DNA of 64,000 bases from NCBI RefSeq assembly GCF_001708445.1, contig NZ_CP015637.1:2667001-2731000 (forward strand), given 5' to 3'. The position numbers and the translations under genes are program-made. A model generated the notes under the pieces. That model did not search any database, was not told the DNA's origin, and was given only the letters and a program-made list of their open reading frames with translations. Positions 26,034 through 35,410 of the stretch are shown here, in pieces (positions within the stretch are counted from its first letter, which is position 1; each line of letters opens with the position of its first letter). The stretch is from Pseudomonas fluorescens. GTDB lineage: Bacteria; Pseudomonadota; Gammaproteobacteria; Pseudomonadales; Pseudomonadaceae.

Positions 26034-28712
26034 TCAGGAGGCCCAGGAAGCGACGCGCTCCGGCAGCAGGCCATACTGCTCAATCGCCCGCTGGCATACC
26101 CTCGGTTCCAGACTGCCCTGCTCTACCAACGCGGTCAGTGCAGCCAGCACAATGTGATGACGATCCACCTCAAAGAAATCGCGCAACGCCGCCCGTGTAT
26201 CACTGCGTCCGAAACCATCGGTGCCGAGCACGGTGTAGCTGGAGTCCAGGTACGAACCGATCATCTGCGGCACCGCCCGCACATAGTCAGATACCGCCAC
26301 CACCGGCGCGCCCGTGGGCAAGCAGTCTGCCAGGTGACTGGTGCGTGCGGCCTGCAGCGGATGCAGGCGATTCCAGCGTTCCACCTCGCGCGCCTCGCGG
26401 GCCAGTTCGCTGAAGCTGGTGACGCTGAACACTTCGCTCGCCACCTGCCAATCATCTGCCAGCAACTGCGCCGCCGCCTGGGCTTCGCGCAACAACGTGC
26501 CGGAGCCCAGCAGGCGTACTTGAGCGGCGCTGGCGCCTTCCAGGCGATACAAGCCCTTGATGATTGCGCCCTCCACGCCCTGGGGCAGAGTCGGTTGCGG
26601 GTAGTTTTCGTTCATCAGGGTCACGTAGTAGAACTCGTCTACGTCGTGTTCGAGCATCTGGCGCATGCCATGGTCGAGGATCACCGCAAACTCGCCGGCA
26701 AAGGCCGGATCGTAGGCGCGGCAATTGGGCACCGTGGCGGCGGTCAGGTGACTGCTGCCGTCCTGGTGCTGCAAGCCTTCACCGCCCAGGGTGGTACGCC
26801 CGGCGGTGGCGCCGAGCAGGAAGCCGCGGGCACGCTGGTCAGCGGCGGCCCAGATCAGGTCCCCCACACGCTGAAAGCCAAACATCGAGTAATAGATGTA
26901 GAAGGGCAACATGCGCAGGCCGTGAACAGAGTAGCTGGTGGCTGCCGCGACCCAGGAACTGATGGCACTGGCCTCGCTGATGCCCTCTTCGAGGATTTGC
27001 CCGTCGGTGGCTTCGCGGTAGCTGAGGATCGAGCCAATGTCTTCCGGCTCGTAGCGCTGGCCGACGCTGGAATAGATACCAATCTGCTTGAACAGGTTGG
27101 CCATGCCGAAGGTCCGCGCCTCATCGGCAACGATGGGCACGATGCGCGGGCCGAGGGCCTTGTCCTTGAGCAGGTTGGTCAGCATGCGCACGAAGGCCAT
27201 GGTGGTGGACATTTCCTTGCCGTCGGCGGCCGTGGCAAAACCGGCGTACCCCATCACGGGAGGCACGGTAACCGGCGCGGCGAGCTGGCTGCGGCTGGGC
27301 ACATAACCGCCCAGGGCCTGGCGCCGCTGGTGCAGGTAGCGCAGTTCAAGGCTGTCATCCGCCGGCTTGAAAAAACTCAGGGATTCGGCCTGCGCATCCG
27401 ACAGGGGCAGTTGGAAGCGATTGCGAAAGGCGATCAGTGCTTCGCGATCGAGCTTCTTCTGTTGGTGGGTGGTCATCTTGCCCTGCCCGGCCTCGCCCAT
27501 GCCGAAGCCCTTTTTGGTCTGGGCCAGGATCACCGTGGGTTTGCCCTTGACCCGACGCGCGGCGTGGTAGGCGGCGTGGATCTTGACCATGTCATGGCCG
27601 CCACGCTTGAGCCGGTCGATCTGTTCATCACTCATGCCCTCGACCAGAGCGGCCAGGGATGGGCTTTGGCCAAAAAAATGTTCGCGATTATAGGCGCCGT
27701 CCTTGGCCGCGAAGGTCTGGAATTGCCCGTCCACGGTGTGCGACAGGGTATCGACCAGCGCACCGTCGGCGTCGTTGGCGAGCAAGGCATCCCAGTCCGA
27801 GCCCCACACCAGCTTGATCACGTTCCAGCCCGCGCCACCGAACAAGGCCTCCAGCTCATCGATGATCCGCCCATTGCCGCGCACCGGGCCGTCGAGACGT
27901 TGCAGGTTGCAATTGACCACCCAGGTCAGGTTGTCGAGGCCTTCGCGGGCGGCCAGGGTCAGGGCCGACATGCTTTCCGGTTCGTCCATCTCGCCGTCGC
28001 CGAACACGCCCCACACATGGCGGTCGGTGGTGTCCTGCAAGCCGCGATGCTGCAGGTAGCGCATAAAGCGCGCCTGGAAAATCGAGCTGATCGGGCCAAT
28101 GCCCATGGAACCGGTGGGAAATTGCCAGAAGTCCGGCATCAACCACGGATGAGGGTAACTGGAGAGCCCCCGCGCACCGGCCTTGGCCCCGCCGATTTCC
28201 TGGCGATAGTGAGCCAGGTCCTGTTCGCTCAGGCGCCCTTCAAGGAAAGCGCGCGCATAGATACCGGGAGCGGAATGAGGTTGATAGAACACCAGGTCGC
28301 CGCCAAACCCGTCGTTGCGTGCGCGGAAAAAGTGGTTGAAGCCCACTTCGAACAAATCCGCCGCACTGGCGTAGCTGGCGATATGGCCGCCGAGCTCGCC
28401 ATAGGCCTGGTTGGCGCGCACGACCATGGCCAAGGCATTCCAGCGCACCAACGAGGCCAGGCGCTCCTCGGTGGCCAGGTCACCGGGAAATGCCGGCTGC
28501 TGGTCGACGCTGATGCTGTTGACATAGGGCGTGCCGTGGCGCGGTTTCCAATCGATGTGGGGGGCACGGCCTTCGCGGGCCAGCAGGTCAAGGATCTGCC
28601 GTGCACGCGCGGGGCCGGCGTTGGCCACCAGTGAGGCCAGGGCATCGCGCCATTCGCTCAGTTCTTCGTCGTCCACTGCGGTGTGATTCACTGCACTCGC
28701 GAAACCATTCAT
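26034..28712 (-). CDS. Homodimeric 2-oxo-acid dehydrogenase E1 (AceE/MdeB-like)
   Basis: 892 residues, the full length of homodimeric pyruvate dehydrogenase E1. The thiamine-diphosphate motif runs from WGVFGDGEMDEPES to NLTWVVNCNLQRLDGPVRGNG. GGHIASYASAADLFEVGFNHFFRA and AGRTTLGGEGLQHQDGSSHL are also AceE-type. It is not the usual aceEF locus: no E2 or E3 gene is adjacent. Lone paralogues of this kind include MdeB, which acts on 2-oxobutyrate in methionine catabolism; the substrate here is open. The start at 28712 (MNGFASAVNH) has GGAGGT four bases upstream, so the longer ORF is rejected. Confidence 0.88.
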   Translation of the reverse strand: MNGFASAVNHTAVDDEELSEWRDALASLVANAGPARARQILDLLAREGRAPHIDWKPRHGTPYVNSISVDQQPAFPGDLATEERLASLVRWNALAMVVRANQAYGELGGHIASYASAADLFEVGFNHFFRARNDGFGGDLVFYQPHSAPGIYARAFLEGRLSEQDLAHYRQEIGGAKAGARGLSSYPHPWLMPDFWQFPTGSMGIGPISSIFQARFMRYLQHRGLQDTTDRHVWGVFGDGEMDEPESMSALTLAAREGLDNLTWVVNCNLQRLDGPVRGNGRIIDELEALFGGAGWNVIKLVWGSDWDALLANDADGALVDTLSHTVDGQFQTFAAKDGAYNREHFFGQSPSLAALVEGMSDEQIDRLKRGGHDMVKIHAAYHAARRVKGKPTVILAQTKKGFGMGEAGQGKMTTHQQKKLDREALIAFRNRFQLPLSDAQAESLSFFKPADDSLELRYLHQRRQALGGYVPSRSQLAAPVTVPPVMGYAGFATAADGKEMSTTMAFVRMLTNLLKDKALGPRIVPIVADEARTFGMANLFKQIGIYSSVGQRYEPEDIGSILSYREATDGQILEEGISEASAISSWVAAATSYSVHGLRMLPFYIYYSMFGFQRVGDLIWAAADQRARGFLLGATAGRTTLGGEGLQHQDGSSHLTAATVPNCRAYDPAFAGEFAVILDHGMRQMLEHDVDEFYYVTLMNENYPQPTLPQGVEGAIIKGLYRLEGASAAQVRLLGSGTLLREAQAAAQLLADDWQVASEVFSVTSFSELAREAREVERWNRLHPLQAARTSHLADCLPTGAPVVAVSDYVRAVPQMIGSYLDSSYTVLGTDGFGRSDTRAALRDFFEVDRHHIVLAALTALVEQGSLEPRVCQRAIEQYGLLPERVASWAS

Positions 28713-28916
28713 GGGCACCTCCGGGCTTTTTTCCAGTTTATGTCGGTGACGGAGGATTTTTTGCCTATTTTCAGGCGCTGCAGAGCGCATTTTGAGCATG
28801 AATCACTGCCAATCAGATTTTTCCCAGCACGTTGTGCTCCAGCGCCGTGTCCATCCCTCACAAAAAAACCGCAACTGTGTTTAAAATGCCGCCCGCTCAA
28901 TGAATGACGCACAACG

Positions 28917-29843
28917 ATGAACCCAGACGCACTCGCCACGCTGCATGCCCACCTGCTCACGGCCCTGGCCGATGCGCCCACGGAAACCCGCCGCCTGTTC
29001 CACGGCCGTGGCCGCTGCTGGCCGGGCCTGGAGCAACTGACGGTCGATTGGTTGCAAGGGGTGGTGCTGGTCGCGCTGTTCAAGGAACCGGAAACGGCGC
29101 AGCTGGATGCCTTGAAGCAGTGGTTGAGCACTTTCGAATGGGCGCGGTACGGCGTGCGCAGCGTCGCCTTGCAACACCGTTACCTGCCGCAAAGCACCAC
29201 CGAATGGTTGTTCGGCGAAGCCGTCGACGCGTTGACGATCACCGAAGGCGGCCTGCGCTATTTGATCGACCTGGGGAAAAAACAGAACAGCGGTCTGTTC
29301 CTCGATATGCGCTACGGTCGCAATTGGGTGCGTGAGCAGGCCAAGGGCCAGCGGGTACTCAACCTGTTCGCCTACACCTGCGGTTTCTCCGTGGCCGCCA
29401 TCGAAGGCGGTGCCGAGCATGTGGTGAACCTGGACATGGCCCGTGGCGCCCTCAGCCGTGGCCGCGACAACCATCGGCTGAACGGTCATGACCTGGGCAA
29501 AGTGACCTTCCTCGGCCACGACCTGTTCAAGTCCTGGGCCAAGGTGACGAATAGCGGCCCCTACGACCTGGTGATCATCGACCCGCCGTCCTTCCAGAAA
29601 GGCAGCTTCCTGTTGACCAAGGACTACCAGCGTGTGCTGCGCCGCCTGCCAGACTTGCTCACGGCACAGGGCACGGTGCTGGCATGCATGAACGATCCGG
29701 CGTTCGGCGAAGACTTCCTGATCGACAGCGTCACGCGCGAAGCACCGGGCCTGCGCTTTATCGAACGGCTGCAAAACCCGCCGGAATTTCCGGATATCGA
29801 CGCGCAAAGTGGCCTGAAAGCGCTGGTGTTCCGCCAGGGCTGA
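28917..29843 (+). CDS. Class I SAM-dependent RNA methyltransferase (RlmI/RlmK-like)
   Basis: 308 residues. An N-terminal ~100-residue domain precedes the segment YLIDLGKKQNSGLFLDMRYGRNWV and the SAM-binding motif VLNLFAYTCGFSVAAIEGGA. Motif IV is YDLVIIDPPSFQKGSF, the DPPSF form seen in 23S rRNA methyltransferases related to RlmI and the C-terminal half of RlmL. No PUA domain is visible, unlike RlmI. The exact target base is not predictable. No clear ribosome site precedes the ATG. It is divergent from the AceE-like gene. Confidence 0.82.
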   Translation: MNPDALATLHAHLLTALADAPTETRRLFHGRGRCWPGLEQLTVDWLQGVVLVALFKEPETAQLDALKQWLSTFEWARYGVRSVALQHRYLPQSTTEWLFGEAVDALTITEGGLRYLIDLGKKQNSGLFLDMRYGRNWVREQAKGQRVLNLFAYTCGFSVAAIEGGAEHVVNLDMARGALSRGRDNHRLNGHDLGKVTFLGHDLFKSWAKVTNSGPYDLVIIDPPSFQKGSFLLTKDYQRVLRRLPDLLTAQGTVLACMNDPAFGEDFLIDSVTREAPGLRFIERLQNPPEFPDIDAQSGLKALVFRQG

Positions 29844-29991
29844 TGCTGAATCGTCCTACGCTTGCTACGCTAGGCAATACACCGGGGCGGTGAACCTTAT
29901 CCCCCCCTTCCCGGTCGATACCTGCATTCCCTGGCCAGACTCGACGGTGTCACATCGTCGGCTGCCCCGTTTCACCTTTGGAGAACCGCCC

Positions 29992-30708
29992 GTGATATCG
30001 ACCCTGCATGTAGCCAGACTGAAAGCCTGGGGCGCCCACGGCTTTACCGCCACCGGTGTGGTATTGGCCTTCCTGGCCACCCTGGCGCTGCTGGAAAACT
30101 CACCCAAGGCTTGCCTGCTATGGCTGGGCCTGGCGCTGGTGGTCGATGGCGTGGATGGCTCGCTGGCTCGCCGGGTGAATGTCAGCACGGTACTGCCCAG
30201 CTTTGACGGTTCGGTGTTGGACCTGGTGATCGACTACCTGACCTACGTATTTATCCCGGCACTGTTTATCTATCGCTATATCGACCTGCCGGACTTCACC
30301 CACTTGTTCACGGTGTCGGTGATCCTGGTGTCGTCGTTGTTCTGCTTCTGCAACGTGAACATGAAGAGCAAGGACAACTACTTCGTCGGCTTCCCGGCCG
30401 CGTGGAATGTGGTTGCCCTCTGCGTGTATATCATCCAGCCAGACGCCTGGGTGACCTTGTTGACCGTGATCGGCCTGGCGCTGCTGACCGTGACGCCGAT
30501 GAAGTTTTTGCATCCGTTCCGGGTCAAGCGCTTCATGCCGATCAACATCGCGGTGACCACGATCTGGTTGCTGTGCAGCTTTTTGATGGTGGTGGATTAC
30601 CCCAATACCAACCCGTGGACATTCGGCTTGTGGTCGCTGATGTCGGCGTATTTCCTCGGGATTTGCATCTGGCGCACGGCGCTGGAGTGGCTGGGCACGC
30701 ACAAATAG
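29992..30708 (+). CDS. pcs: Phosphatidylcholine synthase Pcs
   Basis: 238 residues from a GTG start preceded by GGAG at eight bases, which matches the length of P. aeruginosa Pcs as I recall it. About eight membrane helices. The CDP-alcohol phosphotransferase signature reads DGSLAR, 12 residues, GSVLDLVID, all catalytic Asp present, followed by the Pcs-specific NMKSKDNYFVGFPAAWN. It condenses CDP-diacylglycerol with choline in the inner membrane to make phosphatidylcholine in one step, so it depends on external choline. The ORF opens 34 codons earlier but without a ribosome site. Confidence 0.93.
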   Translation: MISTLHVARLKAWGAHGFTATGVVLAFLATLALLENSPKACLLWLGLALVVDGVDGSLARRVNVSTVLPSFDGSVLDLVIDYLTYVFIPALFIYRYIDLPDFTHLFTVSVILVSSLFCFCNVNMKSKDNYFVGFPAAWNVVALCVYIIQPDAWVTLLTVIGLALLTVTPMKFLHPFRVKRFMPINIAVTTIWLLCSFLMVVDYPNTNPWTFGLWSLMSAYFLGICIWRTALEWLGTHK

Positions 30709-30728
30709 CCAAGCAGGCACGGTAAAAC

Positions 30729-30760
30729 ATGTGGGAGGGAGGGGGCTGGCCCTCCCACAT
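30729..30760. repeat. REP-like palindrome after pcs
   Basis: ATGTGGGAGGG (30729-30739) and CCCTCCCACAT (30750-30760): a perfect 11-bp stem with a 10-base loop, followed by a short TTTGG. It is the same family as the palindrome at 4934-4956. Standing 20 bases after the pcs stop, it may act as a transcript end. Confidence 0.75.
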
Positions 30761-30845
30761 TTGGTTCTGCGTACCTCAGGCAGGTAAGATGGCGGCCCTT
30801 CGCACAGCGCTTTTGCTGCGCCCTGCCACCATTAAGCCCTGCCCA

Positions 30846-31625
30846 ATGCCTTTCGAACTCAGCGTAGACCTCACCACCCTCGCCATTCTGGCCGTCGTGG
30901 CCTTTATCGCCGGCTTCATCGACGCCATCGCCGGCGGCGGTGGGTTGCTCACCACCCCGGCCCTGCTCACCGCGGGCATGCCGCCTCACCTGGTGTTGGG
31001 CACCAACAAGCTCAGTTCCACCTTCGGCTCAGCCACCGCCAGCTTCACCTTCTACCGACGCAAGCTGTTCCACCCGCGCCAATGGGTGCACGCCATCGTC
31101 GGCACCTTGGTCGGCGCACTGGCCGGGGCCGTGGTCGCCCACTACCTGCCCGCCGAAACCCTGAACAAGATGCTGCCGGTCATTGTCTTTGGCTGTGGCC
31201 TGTACCTGTTATTCGGTGGCACACCCAAGGCTGCGCTGGATGCCGATGCCCCGATCAAGAAGAAATGGCAAAGCACCCAAGGCTTTGGCCTGGGTTTCTA
31301 TGATGGCGTAGCCGGGCCAGGTACGGGCGCGTTCTGGACCGTGAGCACAATGCTGCTGCACCCCATCGACCTGGTGAAGGCCAGCGGCGTGGCGCGCAGC
31401 ATGAACTTCGTCAGCAACGCGGCGGCGCTGTCGGTGTTTATCTTCAACGGCTCGGTGGATTGGATCGTCGGCCTGGCCATGGGCATCTCGGTGATGTGCG
31501 GCGCATTCTTTGGCGCACGCAGCGCAATCAGCGGCGGCGCCAAATTCATTCGCCCGGTGTTTATCACCGTGGTCCTTGGCCTGACTGTACGCCTAGCCTG
31601 GCAGCACTGGTTCAGCGTGGCCTAA
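30846..31625 (+). CDS. TSUP-family (TauE/SafE, YfcA-like) membrane transporter
   Basis: 259 residues with eight membrane segments. Two half-repeats are visible: [25 protein letters not shown] in the first and [15 protein letters not shown] in the second, the DAIAGGGG and GPGTG loops being the TSUP hallmark. Members export sulfite or sulfonate-derived anions; the substrate here is unknown. The start ([12 protein letters not shown]) follows family usage; an ATG at 30789 adds 19 residues with an AGG four bases upstream. The last 33 bases overlap the 3' end of nudC on the other strand. Confidence 0.87.
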   Translation: MPFELSVDLTTLAILAVVAFIAGFIDAIAGGGGLLTTPALLTAGMPPHLVLGTNKLSSTFGSATASFTFYRRKLFHPRQWVHAIVGTLVGALAGAVVAHYLPAETLNKMLPVIVFGCGLYLLFGGTPKAALDADAPIKKKWQSTQGFGLGFYDGVAGPGTGAFWTVSTMLLHPIDLVKASGVARSMNFVSNAAALSVFIFNGSVDWIVGLAMGISVMCGAFFGARSAISGGAKFIRPVFITVVLGLTVRLAWQHWFSVA

Positions 31626-32426
31626 GCGACGCGCGACGTACAGGTCGATCAGGTAGCGCGCAATCGAGCGTGACGCCGGCAACGGCGGCAGGTCGTGGAT
31701 GTTGAACCACTGCGCGTCCTCGATTTCGTCAGCCTGGGGCACGATATCGCCGCCGGCGTACTCGGCATGGAAGCCCAGCATCATCGAGTGAGGGAACGGC
31801 CAGCACTGGCTGCCCATGTACTGGATGTTGCGCACCTCCACCTGCACTTCTTCGCGCACTTCACGGATCAAGCAGTCTTCGGCCGACTCACCCGGTTCGG
31901 CAAACCCCGCCAACGTGCTGTACACCCCAGGCACAAAGCGTGGCGAACGCGCCAGCAGGATCTCATCACCGCGGGTCACCAGCACGATCATGCTTGGCGA
32001 GATACGCGGGTAGCTGCGCAGGTCACAGGCCTCACAGAACATCGCTCGCTCACGGGGCACCTGGACCATGGCCTGCCCGCAACTCCCGCAGAACCGGTGT
32101 TCCCGGGCCCAGGTACCGATCTGCGCGGCATAGCCCAACACTTTGTAAAGCCGGTGATCACCTTGCAACATGAAGCCGCGCAGGCCCTGCCAACTGCAGC
32201 CGGGGACCTCGCTGGCGGCGTTGAGCTCCAGCAGGTACACCGGCTCGCCGTCGAGGTGGCCGATACCGTGTTCGGCGAACACCGAAAGGTCTTGGCGCTT
32301 GAGCCATTCCCGTGGGAACAGCGGGCCGTTGGTGTCATGCAAAAAGCCGTCGCGGCTGCGGGCGACAGCCCAGCCACCGGGGGTTTGGTTGTCCAGCAGC
32401 GTAGTGGTAATCCAGCCTGGGGTCAT
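31593..32426 (-). CDS. nudC: NAD(+) diphosphatase / RNA deNADding enzyme NudC
   Basis: 277 residues. Four zinc-binding Cys (FCGSCG ... MFCEACD) precede the Nudix box, [20 protein letters not shown]. The NudC-specific motif reads SQCWPFPHS, whereas the family consensus is SQPWPFP.S; the Pro-to-Cys change is noted in the findings. The enzyme cleaves NADH/NAD to NMN(H) and AMP and removes NAD caps from RNA. The ATG at 32426 lies six bases after the stop of the upstream crotonase gene, so the two are co-transcribed. A TTG at 32435 is an alternative. Confidence 0.93.
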   Translation of the reverse strand: MTPGWITTTLLDNQTPGGWAVARSRDGFLHDTNGPLFPREWLKRQDLSVFAEHGIGHLDGEPVYLLELNAASEVPGCSWQGLRGFMLQGDHRLYKVLGYAAQIGTWAREHRFCGSCGQAMVQVPRERAMFCEACDLRSYPRISPSMIVLVTRGDEILLARSPRFVPGVYSTLAGFAEPGESAEDCLIREVREEVQVEVRNIQYMGSQCWPFPHSMMLGFHAEYAGGDIVPQADEIEDAQWFNIHDLPPLPASRSIARYLIDLYVARRLGHAEPVLPG

Positions 32427-32431
32427 GTCAG

Positions 32432-33244
32432 TCAATCCACGAATTCGGGTTTCTGCTTGCTCATATGGGCCGCGATGGCCACGCGCAGGTCGTTGGATTG
32501 CAACATAGCCGAGTTCCAGGTGGCAACGTATTCCAGGCCGTCATTGACCGTATGGTCACGCATGTAGCTGATCATGGCCTTGGTACCGGTCACGGCGATC
32601 GGCGATTTGGCGGCGATTTCATGGGCGATTTCCAGGACGCCGGCCAATAGGCTTTGCTGGTCGGCATACACGCGATTGACCAGGCCGATGCTGCGCGCTT
32701 CCTCGGCACTGAACGCGCGGCCGGTATAGGCCAGCTCACGCAGCATGCCGTCGCCGATAATGCGCGGCAGGCGTTGCAGGGTGCCGACGTCAGCGGCCAT
32801 GCCGATGTCGATTTCCTTGATGGAGAATTGCGCGTCCTCGGCGGCGTAACGCATGTCGCAGGCGCTGATCAGGTCGATGGCCCCCCCAATGCAGTAACCC
32901 TGGATCGCCGCCAGCACCGGCTTGCGGCAGTTGTCGACGGCGTTGAACGAGGCTTGCAACTCAAGGATCTTGCGGCGCAGCAGGCGTGCGTTACGGCCCA
33001 CGTCCTTGCCGAACGCATTGGCCACCGAGGCCAGCATCATCAGGTCGATACCGGACGAAAAGTGCTTGCCGGCACCGCTGAGTACCACGGCGCGCACGGC
33101 GTCGGTGTCTTCCACCCATTGGAAGATATCGATGATCTCGGTCCAGAACGCCGCGTTCATCGCGTTGATCTTTTCCGGGCGGTTGATCTGCACATGGGCA
33201 ACGTTACCGATGAGTTCGACGACGAAAGCTTGGTATTCGGACAT
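32432..33244 (-). CDS. Crotonase-family enzyme, dienoyl-CoA isomerase (ECH1)-like
   Basis: 270 residues. The oxyanion-hole segments are [16 protein letters not shown] and [22 protein letters not shown]; the acidic residues lie in [25 protein letters not shown]. The [15 protein letters not shown] stretch is the mark of delta3,5-delta2,4-dienoyl-CoA isomerases, which help oxidise odd-position unsaturated fatty acids. No other beta-oxidation gene is adjacent. The start at 33244 ([13 protein letters not shown]) gives the family length; the longer ORF is rejected. Confidence 0.88.
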   Translation of the reverse strand: MSEYQAFVVELIGNVAHVQINRPEKINAMNAAFWTEIIDIFQWVEDTDAVRAVVLSGAGKHFSSGIDLMMLASVANAFGKDVGRNARLLRRKILELQASFNAVDNCRKPVLAAIQGYCIGGAIDLISACDMRYAAEDAQFSIKEIDIGMAADVGTLQRLPRIIGDGMLRELAYTGRAFSAEEARSIGLVNRVYADQQSLLAGVLEIAHEIAAKSPIAVTGTKAMISYMRDHTVNDGLEYVATWNSAMLQSNDLRVAIAAHMSKQKPEFVD

Positions 33245-33435
33245 GGCAGTGATCCCTGGCTGGCGATTGAGAAAGGCCAGACTATAACAAGGGTGCACAA
33301 GGGCGCATCGGCCAAAAACAGGACTGGTAAAAGCCATTGAATGCAGTGGCGCAGGGTTGACGGCACGCCGATACATTTCATCCAGGCCCGACGGTTTATC
33401 GGCTATACACTCTGGGGCACTGTCTGGAGTCGTTT

Positions 33436-34725
33436 ATGCCGTCCACGTTTCGCTCATCGTTGATTCTGGCCCTGGTGGTCGTGTTCACCGGCATTGGCGC
33501 CGGCCTGGGCGGGATGCTCCTGGCGTTGCTGCTGCATGGCATTCAACACCTGGCCTACGGCTACAGCCTCGACAGCCTGGTCGGGCATGAAACCTTTCTG
33601 CGGGGTGTCACTGCCGCGCCCCCCGAGCGGCGCTTGCAGGTGTTGGTGGTGTGCGGCCTGGTCGCCGGCCTGGGTTGGTGGGCCGTGTATCGCTATGGTC
33701 GCCCGCTGGTGAGCATCAAGCAGGCGGTGTCATCCACGATGCCGATCATGCCGCCCAAGACCACCCTCGCCCACGCCCTGTTGCAGATCGTCACCGTGGC
33801 GCTGGGATCGCCCCTGGGCCGTGAAGTGGCGCCGCGCGAGGTCGGCGCACTGGCCGGCAGTTGGTTGTCGCAACGCGCGCGGCTGACCCCGGATATGCAC
33901 CGTTTGATCGTTGCCTGTGGCGCGGGCGCGGGCCTGGCGGCGGTGTACAACGTGCCGCTGGGCGGCGCGGTGTTTGTGCTGGAGGTGCTGGTGGGCGCGT
34001 TCAGTTGGCCCGCGGCGCTGATCGCCCTGGCGACCTCGGCCATTGGTGCGGCCGTGGCCTGGATCGGGTTGGGAGCGGAGGCGCAGTACGTGGTGCCGCA
34101 TTTTGTCCTGAGCCCGGCATTGATCGCCTGGGCCGTGGTCTGCGGGCCGCTGTTTGGCATGGCCGCCTACGGTTTCACGCGCCTGACCGGCGCCGCGCGG
34201 GCGAACGCCGCGCGCGGCTGGCGCCTGCCGGTGCTGTGCTTGATTAATTTCACGCTCATCGGCGGCCTGGCGATGCTGCTGCCGCAAATCCTCGGCAATG
34301 GCAAAGGCCCGGCGCAATTGGGCTTCGACAATGAACTGACGATCGGCCTGGCCGCGCTGTTGCTGCTGGTCAAGGTCCTGATCACCACCAGCAGCCTGCG
34401 CGCCGGAGCCGAGGGCGGGCTGTTGACGCCCGGCCTGGCCAACGGCGCGCTACTGGCGATTATCCTCGGCGGCGCCTGGAGCCTGGCGTGGCCGGGGGTA
34501 CCGTTGGGGGCTTTCGCGATCATCGGCGCGGCCGCTTTCCTGGCCGCCAGCATGAGCATGCCGCTGACAGCGATCGTGCTGGTGGCGGAATTCACCCGTA
34601 TCGAGCATGACTTCCTGGTACCGATTATTCTCGCGGTGGTGGGTGCGGTCTGCGTGAGCAAGCTGTGCCAACGCTGGGAAAGTGCTGGAAAAAAGCCGGC
34701 CCAAGCGCCATCCTGCGCGCTTTAA
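33436..34725 (+). CDS. CLC-family chloride channel/antiporter
   Basis: 429 residues, 10 or more membrane segments. The second CLC signature reads LGREVAPREVGA in place of the common GREGP, keeping the gating Glu; the third is EGGLLTPGLANG (usually GxFxP). The first signature (GSGIP) is poorly kept; MPIMPPKTTL lies at that place. No CBS domains. These differences place it in a divergent bacterial clade whose ion selectivity should not be assumed. The ATG has GGAG six bases upstream. Confidence 0.85.
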   Translation: MPSTFRSSLILALVVVFTGIGAGLGGMLLALLLHGIQHLAYGYSLDSLVGHETFLRGVTAAPPERRLQVLVVCGLVAGLGWWAVYRYGRPLVSIKQAVSSTMPIMPPKTTLAHALLQIVTVALGSPLGREVAPREVGALAGSWLSQRARLTPDMHRLIVACGAGAGLAAVYNVPLGGAVFVLEVLVGAFSWPAALIALATSAIGAAVAWIGLGAEAQYVVPHFVLSPALIAWAVVCGPLFGMAAYGFTRLTGAARANAARGWRLPVLCLINFTLIGGLAMLLPQILGNGKGPAQLGFDNELTIGLAALLLLVKVLITTSSLRAGAEGGLLTPGLANGALLAIILGGAWSLAWPGVPLGAFAIIGAAAFLAASMSMPLTAIVLVAEFTRIEHDFLVPIILAVVGAVCVSKLCQRWESAGKKPAQAPSCAL

Positions 34726-34765
34726 GCCGCCCCATCAGCGGCGCTCGACGTTTAAGGACATGCCC

Positions 34766-35320
34766 ATGCTCACCCACCCCCTCACCCCCGCCGATTTCGA
34801 ATTTATCGAAGACACCCTGCTCCAGTACGGCGATGACCATTCGGTGCTGAACCTGGCTGAGCTCGACGGCTACTTCACGGCCTTGGTGTCCAGCCCGGCG
34901 CAGGTGGATATCGCCGAATGGTTTCCGGCGATCTGGGGTGGGCAAAACCCGGACTGGGAAAGCGCCGAGCAAGCCAAGCAGTTCCTCGAACTGTGCGTAC
35001 GCCATATGAACGCCCTCGCCACACAGTTGGCCACCGATGCCCAGGGTTTCAAGGCGCGCTTCGATGACACCGAGCATCAGGGGCAAACCGTGACCCTCGC
35101 CGAAGAATGGTGCTTTGGCTATATCCGCGGTGCCGCGATCGGCAACTGGCCGGACCTGCCCGCTGAACAGGCCGCGAACCTGGAGAAAATCTCCTGGTGC
35201 GCCGAACAGGACAACTTCGAGTTGCCGGCCGACCTCGATGTACAGGCCCATCAGCAGCGCGCCAGCGCAATCGAACCGGCCGCCCGGGCGCTGCACGATT
35301 ACTGGCTCGCCCAGCGCTAA
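34766..35320 (+). CDS. YecA/UPF0149 family protein
   Basis: 184 residues, all helical, with the family pattern ADFEFIEDTLLQY ... LNLAELDGYFTALVSSP at the N-terminus, EWFPAIWGG in the middle and WCFGYIRGA near 115. No C-terminal SEC-C zinc motif. Function unknown. The start at 34766 is set by AAGGA seven bases upstream; an ATG two codons earlier lies inside that spacing. It follows the CLC gene by 40 bases. Confidence 0.85.
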   Translation: MLTHPLTPADFEFIEDTLLQYGDDHSVLNLAELDGYFTALVSSPAQVDIAEWFPAIWGGQNPDWESAEQAKQFLELCVRHMNALATQLATDAQGFKARFDDTEHQGQTVTLAEEWCFGYIRGAAIGNWPDLPAEQAANLEKISWCAEQDNFELPADLDVQAHQQRASAIEPAARALHDYWLAQR

Positions 35321-35410
35321 GCCTCGACAAGCGTGGCGTCTATGCCCGATTATTCGGGTCCGCCCGTCGGCCACTCCGTACCACCTTGCCTGAATCAGGA
35401 GCCTTGTACC

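Noticed and set aside
25836..28634. A 932-codon open frame on the plus strand across the AceE-like gene
   Set aside because: It begins inside a REPIN and runs antisense to a complete, motif-bearing enzyme; the residue composition (His, Gly, Gln, Arg) is that of a shadow frame.
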